Below, in pieces: positions 7,346 to 13,936 of a stretch of DNA of 18,764 nucleotides. A program made the position numbers and the translations under genes. Source of the DNA: Alphaproteobacteria bacterium (GTDB taxonomy: Bacteria; Pseudomonadota; Alphaproteobacteria; ATCC43930; CGMCC-115725); the NCBI GenBank assembly GCA_030037055.1, contig JASHRZ010000421.1, forward strand, positions 1 through 18,764, in the 5' to 3' direction. The notes beneath the pieces are model-generated. The model searched no databases. It was given only the letters and a program-made list of their open reading frames with translations, and had not been told where the DNA came from. The stretch's first letter is position 1; each line of letters starts with the position of its first letter.

Positions 7346-7361
7346 TGTGACCCCTGTCACA
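7346..7361. promoter_or_regulatory. CRP-type operator, perfect palindrome TGTGA-N6-TCACA
   Basis: TGTGAC-CCCT-GTCACA is a perfect inverted repeat matching the CRP/FNR-superfamily consensus TGTGA-N6-TCACA in both half sites. It lies in the divergent intergenic region, 92 bp before the SulP start and 88 bp before the small membrane-protein start. A -10-like GATAGT at 7386-7391 would place a + strand transcription start near 7398. That puts the operator about 44 bp upstream, roughly the class II activator position. Confidence 0.65.
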
Positions 7362-7448
7362 TCTCAACCGGCGCCCGGCAGGGCAGATAGTAGCAAGGCA
7401 AAGACGCGTGCCGGCCTCCGGTCGCGAGAATTTCGAGGAGAGAATCCG

Positions 7449-7706
7449 ATGCTTGATCCCTGCCGCCGCGCCAAGCTCCGCCGCCTGGCGGATGCAGCCA
7501 TGTTGGCCGCGTTCCTCGCGCTCTCGGTTTTCGCCTATGGCGCGTTGCTGATCGGCGCCGGCCGGAGCATCATGGCACCGACTCCGGCGCAATTCGCGGA
7601 TTTCTATCAGCCGGGTCAGAATCCCTGGAGCGGCGCGATCATCGAGCCCGTGCCGCCGCAGGAGCGCTTCGCCAGCGCGGCGCTGGCGAAGCCAGGCTAT
7701 CGGTAG
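7449..7706 (+). CDS. Small single-span membrane protein of unknown function
   Basis: The ATG at 7449 has a GAGGAG Shine-Dalgarno sequence 8 bp upstream and gives 85 residues. An upstream in-frame start is less likely because it lacks such a site. A basic N-terminus (RRAKLRR) precedes one hydrophobic segment at about residues 15-38. A Pro-rich hydrophilic tail of about 45 residues follows (APTPAQFADFYQPGQNPW). The charge pattern suggests the N-terminus is inside and the tail is in the periplasm. I recognise no family. It is divergent from the SulP-STAS-CNB gene and shares the promoter region carrying the CRP-type site, so it may be co-regulated with that transporter. The last codons contain a perfect 12-bp hairpin. 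Confidence 0.7.
   Translation: MLDPCRRAKLRRLADAAMLAAFLALSVFAYGALLIGAGRSIMAPTPAQFADFYQPGQNPWSGAIIEPVPPQERFASAALAKPGYR
7666..7692 (+). repeat. Perfect 12-bp stem-loop at the 3' end of the small membrane-protein gene
   Basis: GCTTCGCCAGCG, loop CGG, then the exact complement CGCTGGCGAAGC. The structure lies wholly inside the coding sequence (residues ERFASAALAKPG) and ends 12 bp before the stop codon. There is no T-run. It could slow or end transcription, or protect the 3' end of the mRNA. Confidence 0.55.
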
Positions 7707-7728
7707 CCGACCAGCGGCAGCCGGTCGG
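7707..7728 (+). terminator. Weak hairpin after the small membrane-protein gene
   Basis: CCGACC and GGTCGG form a 6-bp stem with a 10-base loop starting right after the TAG stop. No T-run follows. The rest of the interval up to 7997 holds no gene I can support; it contains a short direct repeat, TCACACG, at 7894-7900 and 7903-7909. Confidence 0.25.
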
Positions 7729-7997
7729 GCGCGGGATCGGCGCAGCGTCGCTCAGGCAAACCCCGAAAGCGGACGCACGGCACGCCAATAGGTGCAGCGA
7801 CCGTTGGTCGCAATCGGCCGGAAACACCGGATCTGGTGGATGATCTCTTGTGCAGGTTCCCCGTTCAATGTTTCGGTGTCCCTAGCGCCCCAATCACACG
7901 ATTCACACGCGACAGCCCCGGCGCCGACGAGCCTGGGACCACTGGCAGACGGCGCGCGAAGGCTGCACACTCGGCGCGGCAAGGCGAGGTGCGGAAC

Positions 7998-8321
7998 ATG
8001 GCGGACGGAGATCATTGGGTGACGGTGGCGCGGCGGACGGCGCTCGGCGCGGGCGAGGTGCTGGGCGTCGAGGCCGAAGGCAAGCCGATCGCTCTTTATA
8101 ACGTCGATGGCGCCATCTACGCCTCCGACAATCTCTGCACCCACGCCTTTGCTCATCTCAGCGACGGCTGGCTCGACGGCGATGTCATTGAATGTCCGCT
8201 CCATGCTGGACGCTTCGAGGTCAAGACCGGCAAAGGGCTGGGGCCGCCCATCCCGGGCGACATCAAGACCTATCCGGTCCGGGTCGTCGGCGACGACATC
8301 CAGGTGCAGGTATCCGGCTGA
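7998..8321 (+). CDS. Rieske-type [2Fe-2S] ferredoxin
   Basis: From the ATG at 7998 (MADGDHWVTV) the protein has 107 residues, the size of a stand-alone Rieske ferredoxin such as the BphA3/NirD-like group. The cluster ligands are present as C47-T-H49 in NLCTHAFAHLSDGWL and C66-P-L-H69 in ECPLHAGRF. It has no signal peptide or membrane span, so it should be a soluble cytoplasmic electron carrier. It could serve an oxygenase or reductase, but none is in view. The frame stays open upstream to 7836, yet that extension does not look like a Rieske protein and GAGG lies at a suitable distance before 7998. An MFS gene follows after 73 bp on the same strand, suggesting co-transcription. Confidence 0.9.
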   Translation: MADGDHWVTVARRTALGAGEVLGVEAEGKPIALYNVDGAIYASDNLCTHAFAHLSDGWLDGDVIECPLHAGRFEVKTGKGLGPPIPGDIKTYPVRVVGDDIQVQVSG

Positions 8322-8394
8322 AGCGGCTGGTCCATGGCATGTCCCGGCGATAAGCTTGCCCGCACAAGAAAATGCCGCCGGGGAGAGGTTGGCG

Positions 8395-9627
8395 ATGACC
8401 ACCAGCGCCGCGCGGTCGCGTGCGTATGAATCCGTATTGTTGACTCTCCTCGTGTTGCTCTGGGGCAGCGTCGGCCTCAACCGCATAGGACTCGGCTTCA
8501 TCCTGCCGCAGATCAAGGGCGAGTTCGGCATGCCGAATTGGCAAGCGAGCTTGCTGATCTCCGGCACCTCGATCACCTGGGCCTTCGCCAGCTGGGCGGG
8601 TGGCTGGATCTCCGACCGCTATGGCCGGCGGCGCGTGCTGCTGCCGGCGGCGGCCTTCATCTGCGTCATGACCGCAGCGATGGGCGGTACCTGGAGCTTT
8701 CTGTCCATGTTCCTCGTGCGCGACCTCCTCGGCATCGGCGACGGCATCGGCTGGTCGGTGGGCGAGGCGACGATCAGTGAAGAGGTGGCGCCGCAGCGGC
8801 GCGCCATGAGTCAGGCTCTGTTCACCGCCGGCTATACACTGATCGGCGCCGGCGGCGGCGCGATCATCATAACCTCGCTCGCCGCGCATCTCGGCTGGCG
8901 CTGGGCTTTCCCGCTGATCGCCGCGGCGACGATGCTGGTGGTGATCGCGCTCGCCCTGGTCATGCGCGAGCCACCGGTCCACCGCGAGCATCGCGCCGCC
9001 GACTGGCGCGCCGCTACGCGGTTGCTGCGCAGTCCCTCCCTCGTCTTGCTCAGTATTATGGGCTGCGCCGTCCTGAGCTGGCTGCAGATCTTCGCGCTCT
9101 TCGACCATTCCTTCCTCGTCGAGACGCGCCATTTCAACCCGATCGATGCCGGCAGCATCGCCTCATGCTGGGGCTTCGCCGGCGCAATCGGCTCCGTGCT
9201 GCTGCCGCTCGCCTCCGACTATCAGGGCCGGCGGCCGGTGGTGCTAGCAAGCGCCGTCGTCTGCGCCGCGAGCCTTGCCGTCTATCTCTTCGGCGGCTTC
9301 GACAAGACGATGCTGCAGCTCCTGCTGGGACTCAGCGGCTTCTGCGGCTTCGGCCTGCTGCCGATCGTGCTTGCCACCTGCGTCAGCGAGTGCGCCGGCG
9401 AGGACGAGCGCGGCAGCGCGCTCGGCGTCACCAACTTCTTCGGCGTCATCATCGGCACGACGCTGATGCCCATTGCCGCCGGCTTGGTCGCCGACGGCTT
9501 CGGGCTGGTCGCGACGCTGTGCCTGCCGATCGCAGCGCAACTCGTCGTCGCCGGCTGCATCCTGGCGGTGACCGAGACTGCGCCGCGCATCGTGGCCCGC
9601 GCGAGCGACGCGCGGCAAACGGCCTAG
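8395..9627 (+). CDS. Major facilitator superfamily (MFS) transporter
   Basis: This 410-residue protein has about 12 predicted membrane spans in two halves. The loop between spans 2 and 3 carries the MFS motif as GGWISDRYGRRRVLL, and a weaker copy (LASDYQGRRPVVL) occurs in the second half. The pattern resembles the metabolite or aromatic-acid:H+ symporter branches, but the substrate cannot be read from sequence. The ATG at 8395 is preceded by GGGGAGAGG and begins MTTSAARSRAYESVLL. The frame is open further upstream only because it overlaps the Rieske gene out of frame. The gene follows the Rieske ferredoxin and converges on the metallo-hydrolase-fold gene, with just 3 bp between the stop codons. 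Confidence 0.88.
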   Translation: MTTSAARSRAYESVLLTLLVLLWGSVGLNRIGLGFILPQIKGEFGMPNWQASLLISGTSITWAFASWAGGWISDRYGRRRVLLPAAAFICVMTAAMGGTWSFLSMFLVRDLLGIGDGIGWSVGEATISEEVAPQRRAMSQALFTAGYTLIGAGGGAIIITSLAAHLGWRWAFPLIAAATMLVVIALALVMREPPVHREHRAADWRAATRLLRSPSLVLLSIMGCAVLSWLQIFALFDHSFLVETRHFNPIDAGSIASCWGFAGAIGSVLLPLASDYQGRRPVVLASAVVCAASLAVYLFGGFDKTMLQLLLGLSGFCGFGLLPIVLATCVSECAGEDERGSALGVTNFFGVIIGTTLMPIAAGLVADGFGLVATLCLPIAAQLVVAGCILAVTETAPRIVARASDARQTA

Positions 9628-9630
9628 AGT

Positions 9631-10584
9631 TCAGCCCGGCTGCAACGTCTTCCACATCTCGATGTCGCGCTCGGCGGTCCAGATGCGGGGATGCTCGATC
9701 CCACTCATCTCGTCGAAGCAGCGCGAGACGTCGAATGGCATGCAATGCTCGAAAATTACCCATTGGCCATAGATGGGTTGCATCGCCCGGTAGGTCGCTT
9801 CATAGACCTCCTTGAGACCCTTGCCTGCCTTGACCCCGGCCTCGACGCAGCGGCGCATCTCGCGCAAGAACGCAGCCGTGCCGGCGATCGCGCGGTCGGC
9901 AGCCGCCGCGCTCATCATTGCCTCGCCGCGTCCCGGCACCAGCTTCTCCGGCCTGAAGGCGCTGAGCCGCTCCAGCGTCTCCGGCCATTCCTTGAAATAG
10001 GCGTCGCCGCAATAGGGCGTGGCGCCTTCCTCGACGAGGTCGCCGGAGAACAGCACTTTCTCCCGCGGCAGCCAGGCGATGGTATCGCCCTTGGAATGGC
10101 CTCTGCCGATATGCTTGATTTGCACCTCCGTCTTGCCCATCCACAAGGTCAGCGACCGGTCGAACACCAGATTCGGCCAGGTGAGGCCGGGCACGCTCTC
10201 GAGCGAGCGGAAGAGGCGCGGAAAGCGCTGCACCTCGCTGTCGAAATCCTGCTGCCCGCGCTCCTTGATGAGTTCCAGCGTCCCTTCGCTGGCGATGATG
10301 TAAGGCGCCCGATAGGCCGAGGCGCCCATGACGCGCACCGCATGGTAATGCGATAGCAGCACGTATTTGACCGGTCTGTCGGTGACCTCGCGGAGGTGGC
10401 GGATGACGTCCTGGGCCATGACCGGGGTGGCGCGGGTGTCGATGACCATGACGCCGTCATCGCCGATGATAACGCCGGTGTTGGGATCGCCCTCGGCGGT
10501 GAGGCAATAGGCGTTCTCCGCGAGCCGGATGAACTTCTCCTGCTTTTCCGCGAGATCGGCTTGCGAGGCAAAGGCTTTGGCCAT
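9631..10584 (-). CDS. Metallo-beta-lactamase-fold protein with altered metal site
   Basis: The ATG at 10584 (GAGGA 8 bp upstream) gives 317 residues. The fold is shown by GVIIGDDGVMVIDT near residue 40, SHYHAVRVMGAS at 78-89, GRGHSKGD at 161-167 and FSGDLV at 179-184. The first-site ligands H79, H81 and H163 and the bridging D182 are kept. In the HxHxDH motif, however, the Asp and final His are V83 and R84. The late His, usually in a PGHG-like turn, is replaced in VPGRGE (R219). A mononuclear zinc or iron centre, or a binding rather than hydrolytic role, is therefore likely. There is no signal peptide. The gene lies 20 bp downstream of the Fe-alcohol dehydrogenase on the same strand, so the two probably form an operon. 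The substrate is unknown. Confidence 0.85.
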   Translation of the reverse strand: MAKAFASQADLAEKQEKFIRLAENAYCLTAEGDPNTGVIIGDDGVMVIDTRATPVMAQDVIRHLREVTDRPVKYVLLSHYHAVRVMGASAYRAPYIIASEGTLELIKERGQQDFDSEVQRFPRLFRSLESVPGLTWPNLVFDRSLTLWMGKTEVQIKHIGRGHSKGDTIAWLPREKVLFSGDLVEEGATPYCGDAYFKEWPETLERLSAFRPEKLVPGRGEAMMSAAAADRAIAGTAAFLREMRRCVEAGVKAGKGLKEVYEATYRAMQPIYGQWVIFEHCMPFDVSRCFDEMSGIEHPRIWTAERDIEMWKTLQPG

Positions 10585-10604
10585 GACGCTTTCCTCTTCC
10601 TGGA

Positions 10605-11765
10605 TCAGGCGTAGACGCGCTTGTAGAGATCGATGATCTCTTCGGCGCTGGGCACCCGCGGGTTGTTGCCGGGCGAGCCCGAAGCGAGCGCCTGGCTCGC
10701 CATCACCGGCAGCAGCTCGAGATAGCGCTCCTCTTCGATGCCGTAGGATTTGGGCGTCGGCACCTTGAGGTCCTGGTTCAGCGCGCGCAGCTCGTCCAGC
10801 AGCCGCGCCACCGCGGCCTGGTTGCCTTCGCCTTCGCCGGCCACGCCCATGGCACGCGCGCAATCGGCGTAGCGCGCCAGCGCCGCCGTCGCCGAGAAGG
10901 CGGTGACCTCCGGCAACAGCATGGCATTGGAGAGCCCGTGCGGCACGTGGAAGAACGCACCGATCGGCCGGCTCATGCCGTGGACGAGGCAGACGCTGGC
11001 ATTGGAGAAGGCCATGCCGGCCTGAGTCGCACCCAGCATCATCCCCTCGCGCGCGGCACGGTTGTCGGGCTGCTCGCAGGCGCTGCGGATATGCCGGGCG
11101 ATGAGGCCCATCGCCGCCTTGGCGACGGCGTCGGTGAAAGGGCTCGCCTTGCGACTGACATAGGCCTCGATCGCGTGTGTCAGGCTGTCCAGTCCGGTAT
11201 CGGCGGTGAGCCGCCAGGGCATGGTGAGCGTAAGCTCGTAATCGACGATCGCCGCCGCAGGGCAGCAGGCGAGCCCCATGATCAGCATCTTCTCATCGCG
11301 CTCGCTGTCGGTGATGACGGTGAAGCGCGTCACCTCGGAGCCGGTACCGGCGGTGGTGGGGATGGCGACCAGCGGCAAGCCGGTCTTCGGGATGTCGTTC
11401 GGAACTTTGTAGTCGCGCATGCGGCCGCCATTGGCCGCCAGCACCGACATGGCCTTGGCGGTGTCGATCGGGCTGCCGCCGCCCAGGGCCATGAGGCAGT
11501 CGTAATTGCCAGTCCGCACCACCTGCACCCCGGCCTCGACGACCTCGGTGGTGGGATCGGGCACGGTATCGGAGAACACCTGCCAAGCAATGCCGGCGGC
11601 GTCGAGCCGATCGGTCACCCGGGAGAGGATGCCCGAGCTCTCCATGAAGCGATCGGTGACAATCAGCGGCCGGATCGCGCCGAGCCGGGCCAGGGCCGTC
11701 GTCACCTCGGCGACGGCGCCGCCGCCGATATAGAGGAGCCGCGGCATGGTGATGGTCGCAATCAT
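10605..11765 (-). CDS. Iron-containing alcohol dehydrogenase
   Basis: This 386-residue protein has the usual length of group III (Fe-ADH) dehydrogenases. The N-terminal nucleotide-binding half contains GGGSPIDTAKA at residues 95-105 and PTTAGTGSEVT at 136-146. The C-terminal helical half carries the metal ligands D193 and H197 (TGLDSLTHAIEAY), H262 (LVHGMS) and H276 (VPHG). All four ligands are intact, so the enzyme should be active as an NAD(P)-dependent alcohol dehydrogenase or aldehyde reductase. A more specialised role such as maleylacetate reductase is possible but not shown. The ATG at 11765 follows GGGGAGGG. It lies between the GNAT gene (37 bp upstream) and the metallo-hydrolase-fold gene (20 bp downstream), all reading leftward. 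Confidence 0.93.
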   Translation of the reverse strand: MIATITMPRLLYIGGGAVAEVTTALARLGAIRPLIVTDRFMESSGILSRVTDRLDAAGIAWQVFSDTVPDPTTEVVEAGVQVVRTGNYDCLMALGGGSPIDTAKAMSVLAANGGRMRDYKVPNDIPKTGLPLVAIPTTAGTGSEVTRFTVITDSERDEKMLIMGLACCPAAAIVDYELTLTMPWRLTADTGLDSLTHAIEAYVSRKASPFTDAVAKAAMGLIARHIRSACEQPDNRAAREGMMLGATQAGMAFSNASVCLVHGMSRPIGAFFHVPHGLSNAMLLPEVTAFSATAALARYADCARAMGVAGEGEGNQAAVARLLDELRALNQDLKVPTPKSYGIEEERYLELLPVMASQALASGSPGNNPRVPSAEEIIDLYKRVYA

Positions 11766-11802
11766 GGGGCCCTCCCCGCTGGCCGGCTTTTGCTCGACGG
11801 TT

Positions 11803-12330
11803 TTAATACGAAACCCGGTCGCTCACCAGGAGCCTGCCTGGCTTCCCGCGCCGCCGCGAGAGGGGCGGCGGCTGATCATAGACCGCCTCGTCGAGCCGCT
11901 CCATGAAGGCGAAGGGCGGCGCCGGCGCGCGGAAGCCGCATTGTGCGTAGAGGCCCTGCGCGTCGCGCGTCCCGAGCAGCCAGCGCCGCAGTCCCGGCAA
12001 CTCGGGATGGCCGAGCGCGGTCTCCACCAGCCAGCGGCCCAATCCCTTGCGCCGCTCCTCAGGCAGCACGAAGACATCGGCGAGATAGGCGAAGGTGGCG
12101 CGGTCGCTCACGATCCGGGCAAAGCCGATCTGCCGCCCGTCACGATAGAGACCCAGCACAAGCGAATGCTCGATCGCCCGCTCAACAATCGACAGGGGAA
12201 TGCCGTTCGCCCAGTGCGAGTGGACGAGGAAGCCATGAATGACGGCAAGGTCGAGCCGCGCCTTGTCGATGTCTATCTCGTAACGGATGCCATTCGCGAG
12301 CTTGATGACGGGAAAGATTGTCTGCGTCAT
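11803..12330 (-). CDS. GNAT-family N-acetyltransferase
   Basis: The ATG at 12330 gives 175 residues; an in-frame start at 12384 would add an unconserved basic leader. Motif A for acetyl-CoA binding is visible as LADVFVLPEERRKGLGRWLVE, with the pyrophosphate-binding RRKGLG at residues 93-98. LYAQCGF at 128-134 is the usual late motif. The body (HSHWANGIPLS, then IGFARIVSD) matches small stand-alone cytoplasmic acetyltransferases. The acceptor substrate is unknown. The last 30 residues are basic and Pro-rich and look like a lineage-specific tail. The gene is first in a leftward set with the Fe-ADH and metallo-hydrolase-fold genes, and is divergent from the TAXI gene across about 260 bp. Confidence 0.88.
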   Translation of the reverse strand: MTQTIFPVIKLANGIRYEIDIDKARLDLAVIHGFLVHSHWANGIPLSIVERAIEHSLVLGLYRDGRQIGFARIVSDRATFAYLADVFVLPEERRKGLGRWLVETALGHPELPGLRRWLLGTRDAQGLYAQCGFRAPAPPFAFMERLDEAVYDQPPPLSRRRGKPGRLLVSDRVSY

Positions 12331-12410
12331 GACCGCCCCCCTCGAGCCGGGGTGAGAAACTGCTTTTCGGATTTTCCGGCGCACGGTCGCAGGCGAGCGG
12401 CGCCGAGGCG

Positions 12411-12426
12411 GCAGCCTGGAGGCTGC
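12411..12426. repeat. Inverted repeat in the GNAT/TAXI divergent intergenic region
   Basis: GCAGCC-TGGA-GGCTGC is a perfect 6-bp inverted repeat with a 4-base centre. It lies about 80 bp upstream of the GNAT start and 165 bp upstream of the TAXI start. It could be an operator or a transcript hairpin. The rest of this 261-bp interval (12331-12591) shows no gene and no convincing promoter. Confidence 0.3.
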
Positions 12427-12591
12427 TCAGCCGGTTCGTCGTCGCTCGATTCGAACAAAAACGGTCATGGCCCTGGAAGATGTGTCGTCTTCACGCCGTT
12501 GTCAATGCAACCGATGCGGCCACGCGTCCCCCTTCAGCGTGAATGCTGCTAGGATCGCCAACCGCCGACAGAGGGACAGGAGAAACGGGAC

Positions 12592-13713
12592 ATGCTGCGT
12601 CTCGCCGGGCGCCGCGCAGGCAGCAAAATCCGCCGGCGCCGCTCGGGCTGGAACCTTTTCCTCGCTGCTGCCTTGATCGCCGTCCCGCTGGGCGCTCCGG
12701 CGATGGAGGCGCTCCATTTTTTCCGCATCGGCACCGCGGCGACCACTGGAACCTATTTCCAGATTGGCGGCGTGCTGGCCAGCGCCATCTCCAAGCCGCC
12801 CGGGGCGCGCGACTGCGAGCGCGGCGGCAGCTGCGGCGTGCCCGGCCTCGTCGCCGTGGCGCAAGCGAGCCAGGGCTCGCTTCAGAACGCGCTCGCGCTG
12901 GGCGCGGGCCAGATCGAATCCGCGCTCATCCAATCGGACGTCGCCTATTGGGCCTATGCCGGCGCCGCGATCACGCCGAAGCGCTGCCGGCCGGCCAATG
13001 GCGAAGCGGCAACGTCCGTCGGCTCGGTGCTCCTGAAGGCTCAGGGCCCGATCAAGAGTTTACGCGCCATCGCCGGACTCTTTCCCGAAGATGTGCATGT
13101 GGTGGTCCGCGCCGACAGCCCGATCCGCGGCTTGCGCGACCTCAAAGGCAGGCTGGTAGCTCTGGGCGAGCCGGAATCCGGCACGCTCGCCGACGCCCGG
13201 CTCGTGCTGGAAGCGGCGGGGCTGAGCGAGTGCGAGGTGAAGGCGCAGTATCTTCGCCTGTCGGAAGCGGCGGACGCGCTGGTGCAGGGCCGCATCGATG
13301 CTTTCTTCATGGTCGCGGGCTATCCCGTGCCGGCGATCACCGACGTTGCCATCGCGATACCGACGCGCCTGCTGCCGATTCCGCGCGAGACGGCCGAGCG
13401 GCTGGTGCAGAAATTCCCCTTCTTCAACCTCGACGTGATTCCGGCCGGGAGCTATCCCGGCCTCGACACCGAGACGCCGACCTTGAGCACCACAGCGCTT
13501 TGGGCGACGCGCGCCGAAATCGATGCGGATCTCGTGTACGCCATCACTAAATCGCTGTGGTCGGAGGCCACCACGCGTCTGCTCGAGGCGACGCACCCGG
13601 CCGGCCGCCGTATCCGCCTGGCGACCGCCCTCGACGGGCTGGCGATCCCGCTCCATCCCGGCGCCGCGCGTTACTACCGCGAAGTCGGCATGAAGATCCC
13701 GGACGGACTTTAG
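12592..13713 (+). CDS. TAXI-family TRAP transporter solute-binding protein (orphan)
   Basis: This 373-residue protein has a basic, hydrophobic leader (RRRRSGWNLFLAAALIA) and a likely signal-peptidase site after APA near residue 37, so it should be periplasmic. The mature N-terminus FFRIGTAATTGTYFQIGG and the later IESALIQSDVAYWAY are typical of TAXI binding proteins. A Cys pair (DCERGGSC) lies near residues 75-81. Such proteins feed a fused TRAP permease with substrates such as glutamate or other carboxylates, but no permease is in this window. The ATG at 12592 has AGGAG 9 bp upstream. The gene ends at 13713, overlapping by two bases the end of the decayed TusA-like gene on the other strand. 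The substrate is unknown. Confidence 0.88.
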   Translation: MLRLAGRRAGSKIRRRRSGWNLFLAAALIAVPLGAPAMEALHFFRIGTAATTGTYFQIGGVLASAISKPPGARDCERGGSCGVPGLVAVAQASQGSLQNALALGAGQIESALIQSDVAYWAYAGAAITPKRCRPANGEAATSVGSVLLKAQGPIKSLRAIAGLFPEDVHVVVRADSPIRGLRDLKGRLVALGEPESGTLADARLVLEAAGLSECEVKAQYLRLSEAADALVQGRIDAFFMVAGYPVPAITDVAIAIPTRLLPIPRETAERLVQKFPFFNLDVIPAGSYPGLDTETPTLSTTALWATRAEIDADLVYAITKSLWSEATTRLLEATHPAGRRIRLATALDGLAIPLHPGAARYYREVGMKIPDGL

Positions 13714-13919
13714 TCCGCCGCCGCCTCATCCCTCTTGCGGATTTCGAAGGTAAGGGTTCCTGCCGGCTTGTCGCGCGCGAGAAGCCGATGGCCGGTGGTC
13801 CCGCGGACATGCTCGAAATCCTTGGCTGCGCCGGGATCGCAGCACGCCACTTCCGGCAACCCGCGCATCGCCTTGCGCGCCCTGACCCCGCGGGCATTTG
13901 AGCCCCTTGGCGTCGTGGA
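13710..13919 (-). pseudogene. TusA/SirA-like sulfur-carrier gene remnant
   Basis: Read leftward, one frame gives IHDAKGLKCP, which contains the TusA signature with its active Cys (codon at 13894-13896). A second frame gives VRARKAMRGLPE, then CCDPGAAKDFEHVRGTTGHRLL and TFEIRKRDEAAAD, ending in TAA at 13710-13712. In intact TusA-family proteins these pieces are continuous (LKCPLPVLRARKAL). Here the gap is 5 bases short, which causes the frame change. A few residues also seem missing before CCDPG, and a TAG stops the frame just upstream of IHDAKG. TusA-family proteins carry sulfur for tRNA thiolation or other uses. This copy should be non-functional. It lies just downstream of parC. Confidence 0.7.
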
Positions 13920-13936
13920 TGACCTATGCGCCCATC

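Noticed and set aside
7752..7890. Short - strand coding possibility (ends IRCFRPIATNGRCTYWRAVR)
   Set aside because: The composition looks less shadow-like than most, but there is no start with a ribosome-binding site and I recognise no family. Left unannotated.
8263..9132. 289-residue antisense open frame opposite the MFS gene
   Set aside because: Charged, repetitive composition and no motif; shadow of the MFS coding sequence.
10938..11906. 322-residue + strand open frame opposite the Fe-ADH
   Set aside because: Gly/His/Arg-rich shadow; the - strand Fe-ADH has intact catalytic residues and a Shine-Dalgarno sequence.
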